NCBI GenBank assembly: GCA_043802925.1
Contig: JAZDKP010000267.1
Coordinates: 1 to 20,223, forward strand
Direction: 5' to 3'
Origin: JAZDKP01 sp043802925
GTDB taxonomy: Bacteria > Fibrobacterota > OXYB2-FULL-49-7 > JAEUSG01
Length of the DNA: 20,223 nt
Each line of letters starts with the position of its first letter. Position 1 is the first letter of the stretch. The notes under the pieces are model-generated. The model worked only from the letters and a program-made list of their open reading frames with translations. It was not told where the DNA came from and searched no databases. A program made the position numbers and the translations under genes. Positions 1-7,912 of this stretch are shown here, one piece after another.

Positions 1-21
1 CCCTCTCTCTGCGAGAGAGGG
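1..21. repeat. Perfect short inverted repeat at window edge
   Basis: Nine-base arms CCCTCTCTC (1-9) and GAGAGAGGG (13-21) pair perfectly around a TGC loop and are followed by a G-rich stretch (to 34). This resembles the small interspersed C/T-rich hairpins common in bacterial intergenic regions. The element is probably cut by the window start. It lies directly upstream of selD; there is no T-tract on the + strand, so I do not call a terminator. Confidence 0.6.
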
Positions 22-63
22 GGGAAGGGGGGGGTGAGTTGGTCGATTAATTATATTTCCCTC

Positions 64-1104
64 ATGAACACAAACATCAAACTCACCCGCACCGTGGCCG
101 CGGCGGGCTGCGCGGCCAAGCTGGACCCCGGCATTCTCGCGGACCTTCTGGGCAGCGTCGATGTCCCGGTCAATGGCAACCTGCTGGTGGGCATCGAGAA
201 ATTCGACGACGCGGGGGTCTACAAGCTCACCGATGACATCGCCCTCGTCCAGACACTCGACTTCTTCACCCCTATCGTGGATGACCCTTTCCTGTTTGGC
301 ATGATTGCAGCGACCAACGCCTTGAGCGACGTGTACGCCATGGGCGGTGAGCCGCTCACGGCCATGAACATCGTCTGCTTTCCCTCGGCCACCATGGACA
401 AAAGCGTGCTCGCTGAAATCGTCAAGGGCGGTATTGAAAAAATACGCGAAGCCGGCGCGGTGCTGGCGGGCGGCCACTCCATCATGGACACGGAAGTCAA
501 GTACGGGCTCTCCGTGACCGGGCAGGTGCACCCGCTGAAGATATGGAAGAACTCCACGGCGCGTGTCGGCGACAAAGCGATTCTCACAAAACCGCTGGGC
601 TGCGGGGTCCTAAGCACCGCGCTCAAGCAGGAGAAAATCAACGAAGCGGAGGCGCGCGAGGCGTTCGCCTCCATGGCATTATTGAATAAAAGCGCCAAGC
701 GCATCATCGAAAAATACCGGGTTCGCGCATGCACGGATGTCACGGGCTTCAGCCTCATGGGCCATGGCCTCGAAATGGCCGAAGGGTCGGGCCTGTGCCT
801 GCGCATCGACGCCTCGGCCGTACCGGTGATGGACGGGGTCCTGGAACTTATCCGCGCCGGCGCGGTTCCGGGCGGCACCCGGCGCAATATGAAATACTAT
901 CAGCCGCGCACATCCATTCCCGCCTCCCTGGCCCTTCCGTTGGAAATTCTATTTGACCCCCAGACCTCGGGCGGCCTCTTGGCCGCGCTGGCGCCGGAAG
1001 ACGCGGAGGCCTGCGTCCGGGAACTCCGGGCCGCGGGGCTTGCCAAGGCTGCGATGGTCGGGGAGTTTTTCGGGCGCGCTGAAAAAGCGCTTATTTTGCG
1101 CTGA
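64..1104 (+). CDS. selD: Selenide, water dikinase (selenophosphate synthase)
   Basis: SelD makes selenophosphate from selenide and ATP, the selenium donor for selenocysteine and selenouridine synthesis in the cytoplasm. From ATG 64 it is 346 aa, the usual family length. The N-terminal catalytic segment reads GCAAK: Cys16 matches the essential Cys17 of E. coli SelD and Lys19 matches catalytic Lys20, while the second cysteine of the usual GCGCK is alanine. The AIRS-type ATP-binding signature TLDFFTPIVDD is followed by NALSDVYAMGG; the C-terminal half holds CTDVTGFSLMGHG and DPQTSGGLL. An in-frame GTG at 34 would add ten residues coded partly by the repeat-like leader; ATG 64 fits family alignment better, although no clear ribosome-binding site precedes it. 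It is a cysteine, not selenocysteine, form. No selA, selB or selC is in the window. The 3' end overlaps the convergent response-regulator gene by 14 bp. Confidence 0.95.
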   Translation: MNTNIKLTRTVAAAGCAAKLDPGILADLLGSVDVPVNGNLLVGIEKFDDAGVYKLTDDIALVQTLDFFTPIVDDPFLFGMIAATNALSDVYAMGGEPLTAMNIVCFPSATMDKSVLAEIVKGGIEKIREAGAVLAGGHSIMDTEVKYGLSVTGQVHPLKIWKNSTARVGDKAILTKPLGCGVLSTALKQEKINEAEAREAFASMALLNKSAKRIIEKYRVRACTDVTGFSLMGHGLEMAEGSGLCLRIDASAVPVMDGVLELIRAGAVPGGTRRNMKYYQPRTSIPASLALPLEILFDPQTSGGLLAALAPEDAEACVRELRAAGLAKAAMVGEFFGRAEKALILR

Positions 1105-1456
1105 ACTTTGCGAGCTTTTCCTTGAGCAGGGCGGGGTTCAGCGGCTTGACCATGTAATCGTCAGCTCCGCTTTCCATGGCTTCCTGCACGCTTTTGTTGT
1201 GTTCTTCCACGGTCAGCATGATGACCGGGATGGATTTGTATTTTGGATTATGCTTGACAATGCGAAGGACGTCGAGACCGGAGAGGCCTTCCATGTGCCA
1301 GTCGAGAAGCACGAGGTCCACGCCCCCCTTGTCCAGTTCGCCCAGCGCCGCGTCCCCGGAATTGCGGATCACAAGGTCGCGCTCGTTCAGGGCGTGAAGT
1401 TCCTTCTGAATAATGCTCCGCATGGTGGCGGAATCGTCGACAACAAGAATTCTCAT
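1091..1456 (-). CDS. Single-domain CheY-like response regulator
   Basis: A stand-alone receiver domain of 121 aa with no output domain. The acidic pocket Asp7-Asp8 (LVVDDSATMR), the phospho-acceptor Asp52 (LVLLDWHM), the switch Thr82 (IMLT) and Lys104 (VKPL) are all present, so it should be phosphorylatable by a histidine kinase. The VVDDSATMR start and LLDWHMEGLSGLDVL stretch are typical of CheY and of receivers in chemotaxis or multicomponent phosphorelays. No kinase, che gene or flagellar gene lies in the window, so the partner is unknown. The gene is convergent with selD and their coding ends overlap. It lies 144 bp beyond the stop of the sigma-54 regulator on the same strand; no strong terminator is visible between them, so read-through is possible. 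The leader upstream of the ATG is AT-rich with no obvious Shine-Dalgarno sequence. Confidence 0.93.
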   Translation of the reverse strand: MRILVVDDSATMRSIIQKELHALNERDLVIRNSGDAALGELDKGGVDLVLLDWHMEGLSGLDVLRIVKHNPKYKSIPVIMLTVEEHNKSVQEAMESGADDYMVKPLNPALLKEKLAKFSAK

Positions 1457-1600
1457 ACGGCGTTAATATAATTGAAAAACACGAAAAACAAAAGGGGTTG
1501 CGCGAAACGCCAGCCATGACAGCACAGGGGGTAACGGAATCAGGATGGGTTCACTTTTTAGGGCTTTTGGTTTTACAGGTTTTCGTTTTCAGCTTCCGTT

Positions 1601-3967
1601 TTATTTCCGGTTAATCCTGAATTCCCGCATCTTCCGGTAGAAAGTGGCCCGGGACATCCGGGCCTCCCTGGCGGCCCAGTCCACGATGTTGTTGTTTTTC
1701 TTGAGAAGGGAGAGGATATGTTCTTTGCGGAAGGCCCTGGAAATGCCGAAGGGGATGGCGCTCAATGAAGGTTCCCCGGACCGAAGGGGGGACGACGGGG
1801 AGGGAGCGGCAGGAAGGTCGATGTGTTTTATTTCTATCTGTTTGTCGATGCAGAACAGCACGGCCCGTTGCATGACATTTTCCAGTTCGCGGATATTTCC
1901 CGGCCAGTCATAGGCGAGCAGCTTCTGGAACGCTTCCGGGGAGATGGCTTCGATGGATCGGTTAAAGGTGTAATTGTATTCCTTCAGGAAATAGATGGCA
2001 AGATGGGGGATGTCTTCCCTGCGTGCGGACAATGGCGGGAGTTTCAGGTAAACGGTGTTCAGCCGGTAATAGAGGTCGGACCGGAACTTTTTCTCCTCCA
2101 CCAGGTTCCGGAGCGAGGCGTTGGTGGCCGTGATGATTCGCGTATTCACCTTGATCCGCTTGTTGCCGCCAATGCGTTCGATGGTGAGGTCCTGGAGGAA
2201 CTGGAGAAGTTTGATCTGGACCTCCATGGAAAGGTTTCCGACTTCATCCAGGAAAAGGGTGCCCCCGTCCGCTTCTTCGAATTTACCGAGCCGCTGTTTG
2301 ATGGCGCCGGTAAAGGCCCCTTTTTCAAACCCGAACAACTCGCTTTCAAGGAGGGTCCCCGGCAGCAGGGAACAGTCGACTTTGATGAAAGGCCCGGTGT
2401 TGTAAGGGCTGTTCTTGTGGATGAAATAAGCGAAGATTTCCTTCCCGGTGCCGGTGTCGCCTTCAATCAGGATGGACACCGGGGATTGGGCGGCAATGCG
2501 CGCTTTTTCCGTCAGACGTATCATGTCGGGACTGGTGCCCACCATGTTCTTCTGTTCCAGGGAAAGGCGGGCGATGATGCTTTTGTATTTGTCGAGTTCG
2601 TGGTCGCTCTTTTCCTTTTGCGCTTCCAGGGTCTGGATGCTCTGCTTGAAGCGGGTCACATCATAGAACATAAATGCGTAATAAAAATGGCTCCCGACCT
2701 TGGAAAAGCCCTGCTCCACCAGGGAGTGAAAGCGGAAGAGATTGTCCGTGTTGTTTTGTATCCGGCATTCATTGGCCAGGGAGGCGGGGTCCCGCTCCTT
2801 TTGCTGGGAATAGAGAATCATTTTCTGGAGCGTGAAATCATCCCCGGCGCCGTAAAACAGGTACTGGTTCCCGTTCTCGTTTTCATTGATTTCAAACTCC
2901 GTGAACCCGATTTTAAAATCATTGTTGATGAAAAGGGCGAGGCAGGTTCCCCTCCTGAAAATTTCAACGGTATAGACTCCGGGGCCGAACGCATCCCCGG
3001 TTTTTCTCCGGTGGATGAGCTCCCCGTGCCGCTTGATGAAATAGTGCCCGGAAGAAGCTTCATGGCCAAAGAGGTATCCGTTCAGGTCAGGAAAAAATTG
3101 TTGGATTTCGCTTTCGCCGCATAGAATGAGCTTGGGCAATTCTCCGGATCGTATTTCGAGCTGGACCTTCAGACGGAAATCCGCCTGCTTGAAGTTAAAC
3201 GGGACATGAAGCGGGAGCAGTTTACAGGTTATTCGTTCCGAGGAATCCGTTCCGGCAATGAGGAAAATGTCTTTTTCCTGCCAGGGACCTGCCGGCATTC
3301 CCGTCCTGTGCGGGCGCTGTTCGGAATGAAATTCCATCCAGGGGGAGCGGTAGTGCGGAAGGTAATACGCGTCGTCGCTTCGAAACGTACGGATGGGATT
3401 GGGAGCAAGGACCGCCTCCGCGGACTTGCCGAGAAAGTCAAAGGGGATTTTTGTCCCGGCGTTAAGGAGCGTGAAAAAACTTTTATTAAATCCCTGCACA
3501 CGCCCTTCCGCATCCAGCATGACAATCGGCTGATGTTTAAAAACCGAGGCGCGTATAAAAAAGGAATTGTAAATGAGGACGCCGAATCGGCCGAAATTTT
3601 CGATTTGAAGAAGGATAAGGTGGGTGAAAGGAAGTTCTGAAAAAAAATCAAAAGCGAGATCAAATCCTTCATAAATGTTTTTTGAGCGAAAAGCGCGGGT
3701 CAAATCGAAAAAGCCCTGGAACTCCCGTTTATCAGAAATACGGATGAAGCGTTCCGGAAGGGGGGGGGATTCCGGAATATGATAGAATTCGGCAAGGTTG
3801 CGGTTGATGAGCAAATCAAAATTAAAATTGTACCGATTTTCCTGGTAAAGTATTTCGCCCACATTGCCCTGTTCATCCATGGAAACGAAGATTCCCATGA
3901 ATCGCAATTGAGTGAGATATCCTCTGAGGGACATAAGAATTGGGATGTCGGCGAGAATCTTATTCAT
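1601..3967 (-). CDS. Sigma-54-dependent transcriptional activator with PAS-like and lectin-like (LamG/ConA-type) sensor region
   Basis: A 788-aa cytoplasmic enhancer-binding protein; no signal peptide or membrane segment is seen. Residues 1-140 are unassigned. About 145-190 reads like a PAS core (IVMLDAEGRVQGFNKSFF). About 205-390 is rich in alternating beta pattern (ADFRLKVQLEIRSG, GYLFGHEASSGHYFIKR, GVYTVEIFRRGTCLALFIN, DDFTLQKMILYS), resembling a concanavalin/LamG/DUF1080-type jelly roll. About 395-445 resembles the end of a second PAS, and 440-475 is a likely coiled coil. The AAA+ domain (476-700) has Walker A GDTGTGKE (503-510), the sigma-54-contacting GAFTGA loop (550-555), Walker B GGTLFLDE (568-575) and the arginine-finger region FRSDLYYRLN. 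A Fis-type helix-turn-helix ends the protein (745-785, AAREARMSRATFYRKMREF). It is divergent from the PL26-like gene and probably regulates one or more nearby units. The sandwich assignment is by eye; AAA+ and HTH are certain. Confidence 0.93.
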   Translation of the reverse strand: MNKILADIPILMSLRGYLTQLRFMGIFVSMDEQGNVGEILYQENRYNFNFDLLINRNLAEFYHIPESPPLPERFIRISDKREFQGFFDLTRAFRSKNIYEGFDLAFDFFSELPFTHLILLQIENFGRFGVLIYNSFFIRASVFKHQPIVMLDAEGRVQGFNKSFFTLLNAGTKIPFDFLGKSAEAVLAPNPIRTFRSDDAYYLPHYRSPWMEFHSEQRPHRTGMPAGPWQEKDIFLIAGTDSSERITCKLLPLHVPFNFKQADFRLKVQLEIRSGELPKLILCGESEIQQFFPDLNGYLFGHEASSGHYFIKRHGELIHRRKTGDAFGPGVYTVEIFRRGTCLALFINNDFKIGFTEFEINENENGNQYLFYGAGDDFTLQKMILYSQQKERDPASLANECRIQNNTDNLFRFHSLVEQGFSKVGSHFYYAFMFYDVTRFKQSIQTLEAQKEKSDHELDKYKSIIARLSLEQKNMVGTSPDMIRLTEKARIAAQSPVSILIEGDTGTGKEIFAYFIHKNSPYNTGPFIKVDCSLLPGTLLESELFGFEKGAFTGAIKQRLGKFEEADGGTLFLDEVGNLSMEVQIKLLQFLQDLTIERIGGNKRIKVNTRIITATNASLRNLVEEKKFRSDLYYRLNTVYLKLPPLSARREDIPHLAIYFLKEYNYTFNRSIEAISPEAFQKLLAYDWPGNIRELENVMQRAVLFCIDKQIEIKHIDLPAAPSPSSPLRSGEPSLSAIPFGISRAFRKEHILSLLKKNNNIVDWAAREARMSRATFYRKMREFRINRK

Positions 3968-3978
3968 GTTTTATTTCT

Positions 3979-3996
3979 GTCTCATAAATGTATAAT
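3979..3996 (+). promoter_or_regulatory. GTCTC-N6-GTATAAT element, copy A
   Basis: GTCTC at 3979-3983, six AT bases, then GTATAAT at 3990-3996. The same arrangement with identical spacing occurs at 4126-4143 and 7956-7973. It overlaps the proposed -10 of the minus-strand regulator promoter, so it could be an operator for it. Function is inferred only from recurrence. Confidence 0.4.
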
Positions 3997-4018
3997 TAAT
4001 TATCCGATTAAGTTTCAA
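3989..4018 (-). promoter_or_regulatory. Candidate sigma-70-type promoter for the sigma-54 regulator
   Basis: Read on the minus strand, TTGAAA (4018-4013, 5/6 to TTGACA) is followed after 18 bp by TATACA (3994-3989, 4/6 to TATAAT). Transcription would start about 15 bp before the regulator's ATG at 3967. The match is modest and the region is AT-rich, so chance similarity is possible. Confidence 0.4.
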
Positions 4019-4068
4019 GATGTTTTTTTTAATATAACTTTTTATAGTAATAATTTTTCGTGGTGCTG

Positions 4069-4206
4069 CAACAGCATGTAATAGATAGCGTTATGATAAC
4101 ATTTGTCAATGCGTATTGATTTGTTGTCTCTTTTTTGTATTATATTTTAGTTTAAATGACTCTGTTTTATCATTAAAGTCATATTTTGTTTATTATCATG
4201 CTGTTG
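4069..4206. repeat. Pair of 10-bp inverted sites CAACAGCATG / CATGCTGTTG
   Basis: CAACAGCATG (4069-4078) recurs as its exact reverse complement CATGCTGTTG (4197-4206), start-to-start 128 bp apart. The first lies next to TGCTG, making a TGCTG-CAA-CAGCA palindrome; the second sits inside TATCA-N6-TGATA. Paired distal sites in a divergent promoter region fit an activator or looping repressor; the binding protein is unknown, the adjacent sigma-54 regulator being the obvious candidate. Confidence 0.4.
4126..4143 (+). promoter_or_regulatory. GTCTC-N6-GTATTAT element, copy B
   Basis: GTCTC (4126-4130), six T, then GTATTAT (4137-4143). The spacing matches copy A at 3979 and the copy at 7956; only one base of the second half differs. 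It lies midway in the divergent regulatory gap, about 155 bp upstream of the secreted-enzyme start. Confidence 0.35.
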
Positions 4207-4220
4207 ATAGAAGTTCGTTG

Positions 4221-4248
4221 TTGGAGCGCGTTTTTTGCATAGCATAAT
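4221..4248 (+). promoter_or_regulatory. Candidate promoter of the PL26-like/GNAT unit
   Basis: TTGGAG (4221-4226), a 16-bp spacer, then CATAAT (4243-4248, 5/6 to TATAAT) would start transcription near 4255, about 45 bp before the ATG. The same layout, TTGGAA-N16-TATAAT, occurs before the propeller operon at 8039-8066, which supports both calls. The -35 is a poor match to TTGACA. Confidence 0.4.
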
Positions 4249-4299
4249 TGAAGCTATTATTATTTATTGACAATCTTTTTTTATTGTGGAGGGGATATG

Positions 4300-7221
4300 A
4301 TGAATCGCCTGTTTTTCGCACTCTGGATATTCTCCATTCCGCTATATTCAAATGTAATTCTTTCTCTCACGGAACCGATTGGGGTCGCCCGTGTCAATGA
4401 ACCTGTCACGAGCGGCGTTCCCCTTGCCAAATCGGACAATGTCCTTACCACCGAAAATATGGGACTCTTCCTGAACGGGGTCGAGGTGCCCTGTCAGTTT
4501 GTGGTGACATCACGGTGGAACGGCCTGGTCAGCGATGCGGCCAAACCCATCCGTTGGGTCCTGCTCGATTTTAATGCGGACGTGCCGGCCAACGGCACGG
4601 CTCAATATGAATTTCGGCCCCAGGGCGGCAGCGGAAACGCTTCCGGGACCCTTTTAAGCCACGAGGAAACCAGCAGCGAACTGACGGTACATACGGGAAA
4701 AATCGATTTGGTCTTCAATAAGGACCGGTTCAATTTCCTTTCCCGCGTGACCGATGGAACCCATACCTGGGTGAATGCCGGAAGCGGGGCCGGGGGTGCT
4801 GACATCACGATGCCGGACAACACGGTGTTCAAGAGTGTCTTTGACCAACCGGACAGCGTGACTGTGGAACAGGAGGGTCCCAAGCGGCTGGTGGTGAAGG
4901 TGAAGGGCTCTTTCCGCAGTTCAGACAACGGGACACTGCTGAATCCGGATGGGGGGCGGGGTTGGGTAAATTACACCCTTCGTCTGTACGCCTATGATAA
5001 CCAGGATTTTGTCCGGATGTTCTTCACACTTGAAAATAATGGAGAGGGCGCCTGGCACACGGGAGTCATTAGCCAGAGTACGGCTCAAAACCTGGTGTTT
5101 GATAATTTAAAGTTGAAGATGGCCACCTCCTTTTCCGGAAACCGGACCGTGGTGACCGAAAAGGGGTCCGCTGCCTATGCAAGCAATGAAACCTTTTCGC
5201 TTCGGCAGGATCATAAAATCGTGAATTACTATAAGGAAAGCAGCAACCTGAAATATCGTATTTCAAAAAACGGCATTCCTGTGGACAGCGGTTCCCGTTC
5301 CGCGGGCTGGGCGGAGGTCAACAACGGAAGCCTGGGCATGATGGTCGGGGTGCGCCATTTTTGGCAGAATTATCCGCTGGCAATAAGCGAAGGAAACGGG
5401 GCGCTCAGCTTGGATTTTCTGCCCACCTTCACGAATGAATACACCTTTTGGGAAACCAACGACTATTTTTTCCGCGGCGGCCTCTACAAGACATGGGAAT
5501 GCATGATGCGTTTTTATACCGGCGCAGCGGATCCGGCGGTCACGGCCCGCGTAACCGCCGGACTCAATGAGCCGCTCTTTGCCCTGGCGCCCGCGCGATA
5601 TTATATCAACACCCGCGCCTGGGGCATGATTGGCGCGGCCGGTCAAACCAGCCTCGACCCGGATCAGAATGAGGCCTTTCAACGGTTTGAACAGCTTCAG
5701 GTTGTCAAAATCGATTCCACGGCCGGTACCACGACCAATGCTTGCGGCCTTCAATGGGCGGCCGAACGCCGCGCCGTCCAGTATGGCGGGGAGGCCGATT
5801 GGTACAGCTGGAAAAACTACGGCGACATTCCCTGGGCCGATGGTTACAGCGGCGGCCACTACGATTGGAACCATTCGCTGCTCCTGCATTATCTGCGCAC
5901 CGGGAACCGGAAATTCTTTGACATGGGCGTCGCCATGGTCAAGCACCGCTATGACATCGATCAGACCCATGATTTCAATGGTCACTCCAGGGCGACCAAG
6001 TTTTTGGAAGTCTATGAAAAGGATGACCACGGGACCAACCGTTCCTGTCCGGATTGCGTGCAGATTCCGGTCCCGTCCCATACCTGGAGCGAGGGAGTGT
6101 GGCTCTATTATCTCCTGACCGGCGACCTGCAGGCCCGTTTGGCGGGTGAGTTGACCGCGACCGCCATGCTTCAGCTCTGGGGACCCGGAGGATATAATGG
6201 CGATGTGGTGAACGGCCAGATCCTCCCGCCCGATGACCAGGTGGAAATCCGCCACCAAAGCTGGTCCATCGTGAACCTTTTGGCTGCTTACCGGGTGACC
6301 GGAAAACCGGAATACCTCGCGGTGGCAAACGGTCTCTGCATGAACAGCATTCTTCCATTGGAGCAGAAGTATGGCGGTTTTGGATGCATCAATGCGGACA
6401 CGACCTCCACGGAAGTCCTGATGGCAACCTATGCCAGCTACGGGTTGATTCGGCTGCATGATGAAACCGGTGATCCGGCGGTGTTGGCCTTGCTTCAACG
6501 CATGTGGGCCTGGCTGCCCCACCATCGCCACATGGGGGGCGGAGTCATGGAAGGCGGGCTGTATTGGCCGTTGTGGGTTCGCTCTTTTGTCAAGGACAAC
6601 AATCCCAGCACGGAAACCTATATCAACTGCAATTTTGGGTACTTCTGGGCGGATGCGGGCGCCTACATTTATAAAAACACGGGGGACACGGCCGCGCTCC
6701 GTATCGCCCGGCGGATGTTTCGCGACGGAACTTTCTACTGGGAGTGGGCTGCGGAAGCGGCCACGGACGGCGGAATTAAAGATACCCGGATTGATCCCGC
6801 TTCCCGTAATCCTATCCGCTTAATCAGCGGCATGTGGGCTTATACCGCCTCCAAGAATCACGGCTACATCGGGAAAGGCATGGAAGTCTATCTGTTCGTT
6901 GAGGATTCCCTATCGGGCGGGGGAACCGGCACACAACAGACATCCCTGGAAAAAGAGGCGGAACCCGCGGTGGATATTTCCCCGAATCCTTTCAACCCGG
7001 AAACCCGTTTTGTCTTCAATCTGGCGTCAACACAGAATGTCAAGGTCATGATTTACTCGATTTCCGGTAAATTAGTCGAACAAATCATCAATGATAAGCT
7101 GCAGCCCGGATGCCACCGATTGACTTGGTCGCCCAAGGCCAAGGGCGCGAGTTCGGTATATTTGGCCAAAATCGCCATTGGAAAAAAGAGTCTTTACCGG
7201 AAAATAGTGATGATAAAATAA
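4300..7221 (+). CDS. Secreted PcRGLX/YetA-like (PL26) polysaccharide-active protein with type IX sorting domain
   Basis: A 973-aa exported protein. GGAGG at 4288-4292 lies 7 nt before ATG 4300; ATG 4297 is the alternative, and an upstream TTG at 4267 is unlikely. Residues 1-21 look like a signal peptide. Residues 24-105 match the first domain of the PcRGLX/YetA exo-rhamnogalacturonan lyase family in pattern: VNEPVTSGVPL, then PCQF, SRWNG and PIRWVLLDFNADVPANG. The middle (about 120-430) is beta-rich; 430-870 contains helical-barrel-like stretches (YDWNHSLLLHYLRTGN, SHTWSEGVWLYYLLTGD) typical of alpha/alpha toroid lyases. Residues 890-973 form the sorting domain (ISPNPFNPETRF, VMIYSISGKLVEQI, GKKSLYRKIVMIK). 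In the family, PL26 enzymes cleave rhamnogalacturonan from the chain end; catalytic residues were not identified here, so substrate is inferred. The divergent neighbour is the sigma-54 regulator; the GNAT gene follows after 24 bp. Confidence 0.8.
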   Translation: MNRLFFALWIFSIPLYSNVILSLTEPIGVARVNEPVTSGVPLAKSDNVLTTENMGLFLNGVEVPCQFVVTSRWNGLVSDAAKPIRWVLLDFNADVPANGTAQYEFRPQGGSGNASGTLLSHEETSSELTVHTGKIDLVFNKDRFNFLSRVTDGTHTWVNAGSGAGGADITMPDNTVFKSVFDQPDSVTVEQEGPKRLVVKVKGSFRSSDNGTLLNPDGGRGWVNYTLRLYAYDNQDFVRMFFTLENNGEGAWHTGVISQSTAQNLVFDNLKLKMATSFSGNRTVVTEKGSAAYASNETFSLRQDHKIVNYYKESSNLKYRISKNGIPVDSGSRSAGWAEVNNGSLGMMVGVRHFWQNYPLAISEGNGALSLDFLPTFTNEYTFWETNDYFFRGGLYKTWECMMRFYTGAADPAVTARVTAGLNEPLFALAPARYYINTRAWGMIGAAGQTSLDPDQNEAFQRFEQLQVVKIDSTAGTTTNACGLQWAAERRAVQYGGEADWYSWKNYGDIPWADGYSGGHYDWNHSLLLHYLRTGNRKFFDMGVAMVKHRYDIDQTHDFNGHSRATKFLEVYEKDDHGTNRSCPDCVQIPVPSHTWSEGVWLYYLLTGDLQARLAGELTATAMLQLWGPGGYNGDVVNGQILPPDDQVEIRHQSWSIVNLLAAYRVTGKPEYLAVANGLCMNSILPLEQKYGGFGCINADTTSTEVLMATYASYGLIRLHDETGDPAVLALLQRMWAWLPHHRHMGGGVMEGGLYWPLWVRSFVKDNNPSTETYINCNFGYFWADAGAYIYKNTGDTAALRIARRMFRDGTFYWEWAAEAATDGGIKDTRIDPASRNPIRLISGMWAYTASKNHGYIGKGMEVYLFVEDSLSGGGTGTQQTSLEKEAEPAVDISPNPFNPETRFVFNLASTQNVKVMIYSISGKLVEQIINDKLQPGCHRLTWSPKAKGASSVYLAKIAIGKKSLYRKIVMIK

Positions 7222-7245
7222 GCGGCCGCCTTGATAGGAGGAACC

Positions 7246-7827
7246 ATGTTAAAAACAGAATCCTACACTGAACAGCTTTCCATGGTTCGCCCCACTCTTG
7301 ACGATTTGCACTGGATTCCCAGGCTGCCGGATGAGTGGAACCTGCAAAAGGCCGGGCAGGGGCATCGGAAGGGAATTGCGGATTTGCTGGCCGCCGTATT
7401 TTCGGGGCTAACCTGGACACAGGAGGAGGTCGATGCGAAACTGCTGAAAGCGCCGGACGTGCCGGAAACCGTGGTGGTGACCGCAACGGACGGAAGTGTG
7501 GCGGCAACCGCCAGCCTGCAGGTGAATGCCGTACATCCCGGCATGGCGGTATTGCATTGGGTCGCCTCCCATCCCAACCACCGCGGCAAGCAGCTGGGAA
7601 GTATCGTCACCTTGGCTGTGTTATACGCCGGAAGGAACCGGGGAATGAAAGGCTCATTTCTTCTGACGGACGATTTCCGGCTTCCAGCCATCCGAACCTA
7701 TTTAAAACTGGGTTACCTGCCCGTTACCCGTTCCGACCCGGCGCTTGAGACCCGATGGGACCAGGTCTATGCTTCACTGGGCCTTATCCGCAAGCAGGTC
7801 CCGGCACCGCATTTGATAAATCCCTGA
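7246..7827 (+). CDS. GNAT-family N-acetyltransferase
   Basis: A 193-aa cytoplasmic protein starting at ATG 7246, preceded by a strong AGGAGG at 7236-7241. An in-frame TTG at 7231 lies upstream of that site and is rejected. The acetyl-CoA-binding motif A is clear at about 104-121 (HWVASHPNHRGKQLGSIV); RGKQLG is the variant pyrophosphate loop also known in glucosamine-6-phosphate acetyltransferases. The following helix and the C-terminal TDDFRLPAIRTYLKLGYLPV are the usual motif B region with the aromatic-glycine strand. The acceptor substrate cannot be read from sequence. The gene follows the secreted PL26-like gene by 24 bp and is surely cotranscribed, so it may act on an amino sugar or other product of polysaccharide breakdown; that is inference. 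No terminator is visible downstream. Confidence 0.88.
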   Translation: MLKTESYTEQLSMVRPTLDDLHWIPRLPDEWNLQKAGQGHRKGIADLLAAVFSGLTWTQEEVDAKLLKAPDVPETVVVTATDGSVAATASLQVNAVHPGMAVLHWVASHPNHRGKQLGSIVTLAVLYAGRNRGMKGSFLLTDDFRLPAIRTYLKLGYLPVTRSDPALETRWDQVYASLGLIRKQVPAPHLINP

Positions 7828-7912
7828 AATTGATTGGCGATTTCTGCGATAAAGGCGTGGCCGCTGCAATGGTATGGTCATAATGGCCGTGGCTCAAAAT
7901 AACGGCATCCAA

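Larger units (their letters stand above)
3968..4299. other. AT-rich divergent intergenic regulatory region
   Basis: This 332-bp gap separates the minus-strand sigma-54 regulator from the plus-strand secreted enzyme and holds no credible gene. It is markedly more AT-rich than the coding DNA and dense in dyads: TGCTG-CAA-CAGCA (4064-4076), GTTAT-G-ATAAC (4090-4100), ATGACT/AGTCAT arms (4156-4161 and 4177-4182) and TATCA-N6-TGATA (4194-4209). A divergent promoter region with several protein-binding sites is the simplest reading. No GG-N10-GC pair with a good -24/-12 match was found; the nearest (TGG at 4061-4063, GCA at 4074-4076) lacks the TT before GC. Confidence 0.65.

Noticed and set aside
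4221..4240. Possible sigma-54 -24/-12 promoter TTGG...TTTGCA before the PL26-like gene
   Set aside because: GG and GC are 14 bp apart start to start; sigma-54 promoters need 12. A sigma-70-like reading fits better.
4267..4299. TTG start at 4267 for the PL26-like protein
   Set aside because: It would precede the ribosome-binding site GGAGG at 4288-4292 and add residues before a normal signal peptide.
5263..6531. Long minus-strand open frame (422 codons) inside the PL26-like gene, and similar ones at 9320-10429 and 1823-3124
   Set aside because: Antisense shadows of strong coding frames: no ribosome-binding site, no recognisable domain, and low-complexity composition from GC-rich codon bias.
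7854..7868. GG-N10-GC sequence resembling a sigma-54 promoter downstream of the GNAT gene
   Set aside because: Spacing is correct but several consensus bases differ, and it lies about 270 bp before the next start, upstream of the repeat array, in coding-like DNA.
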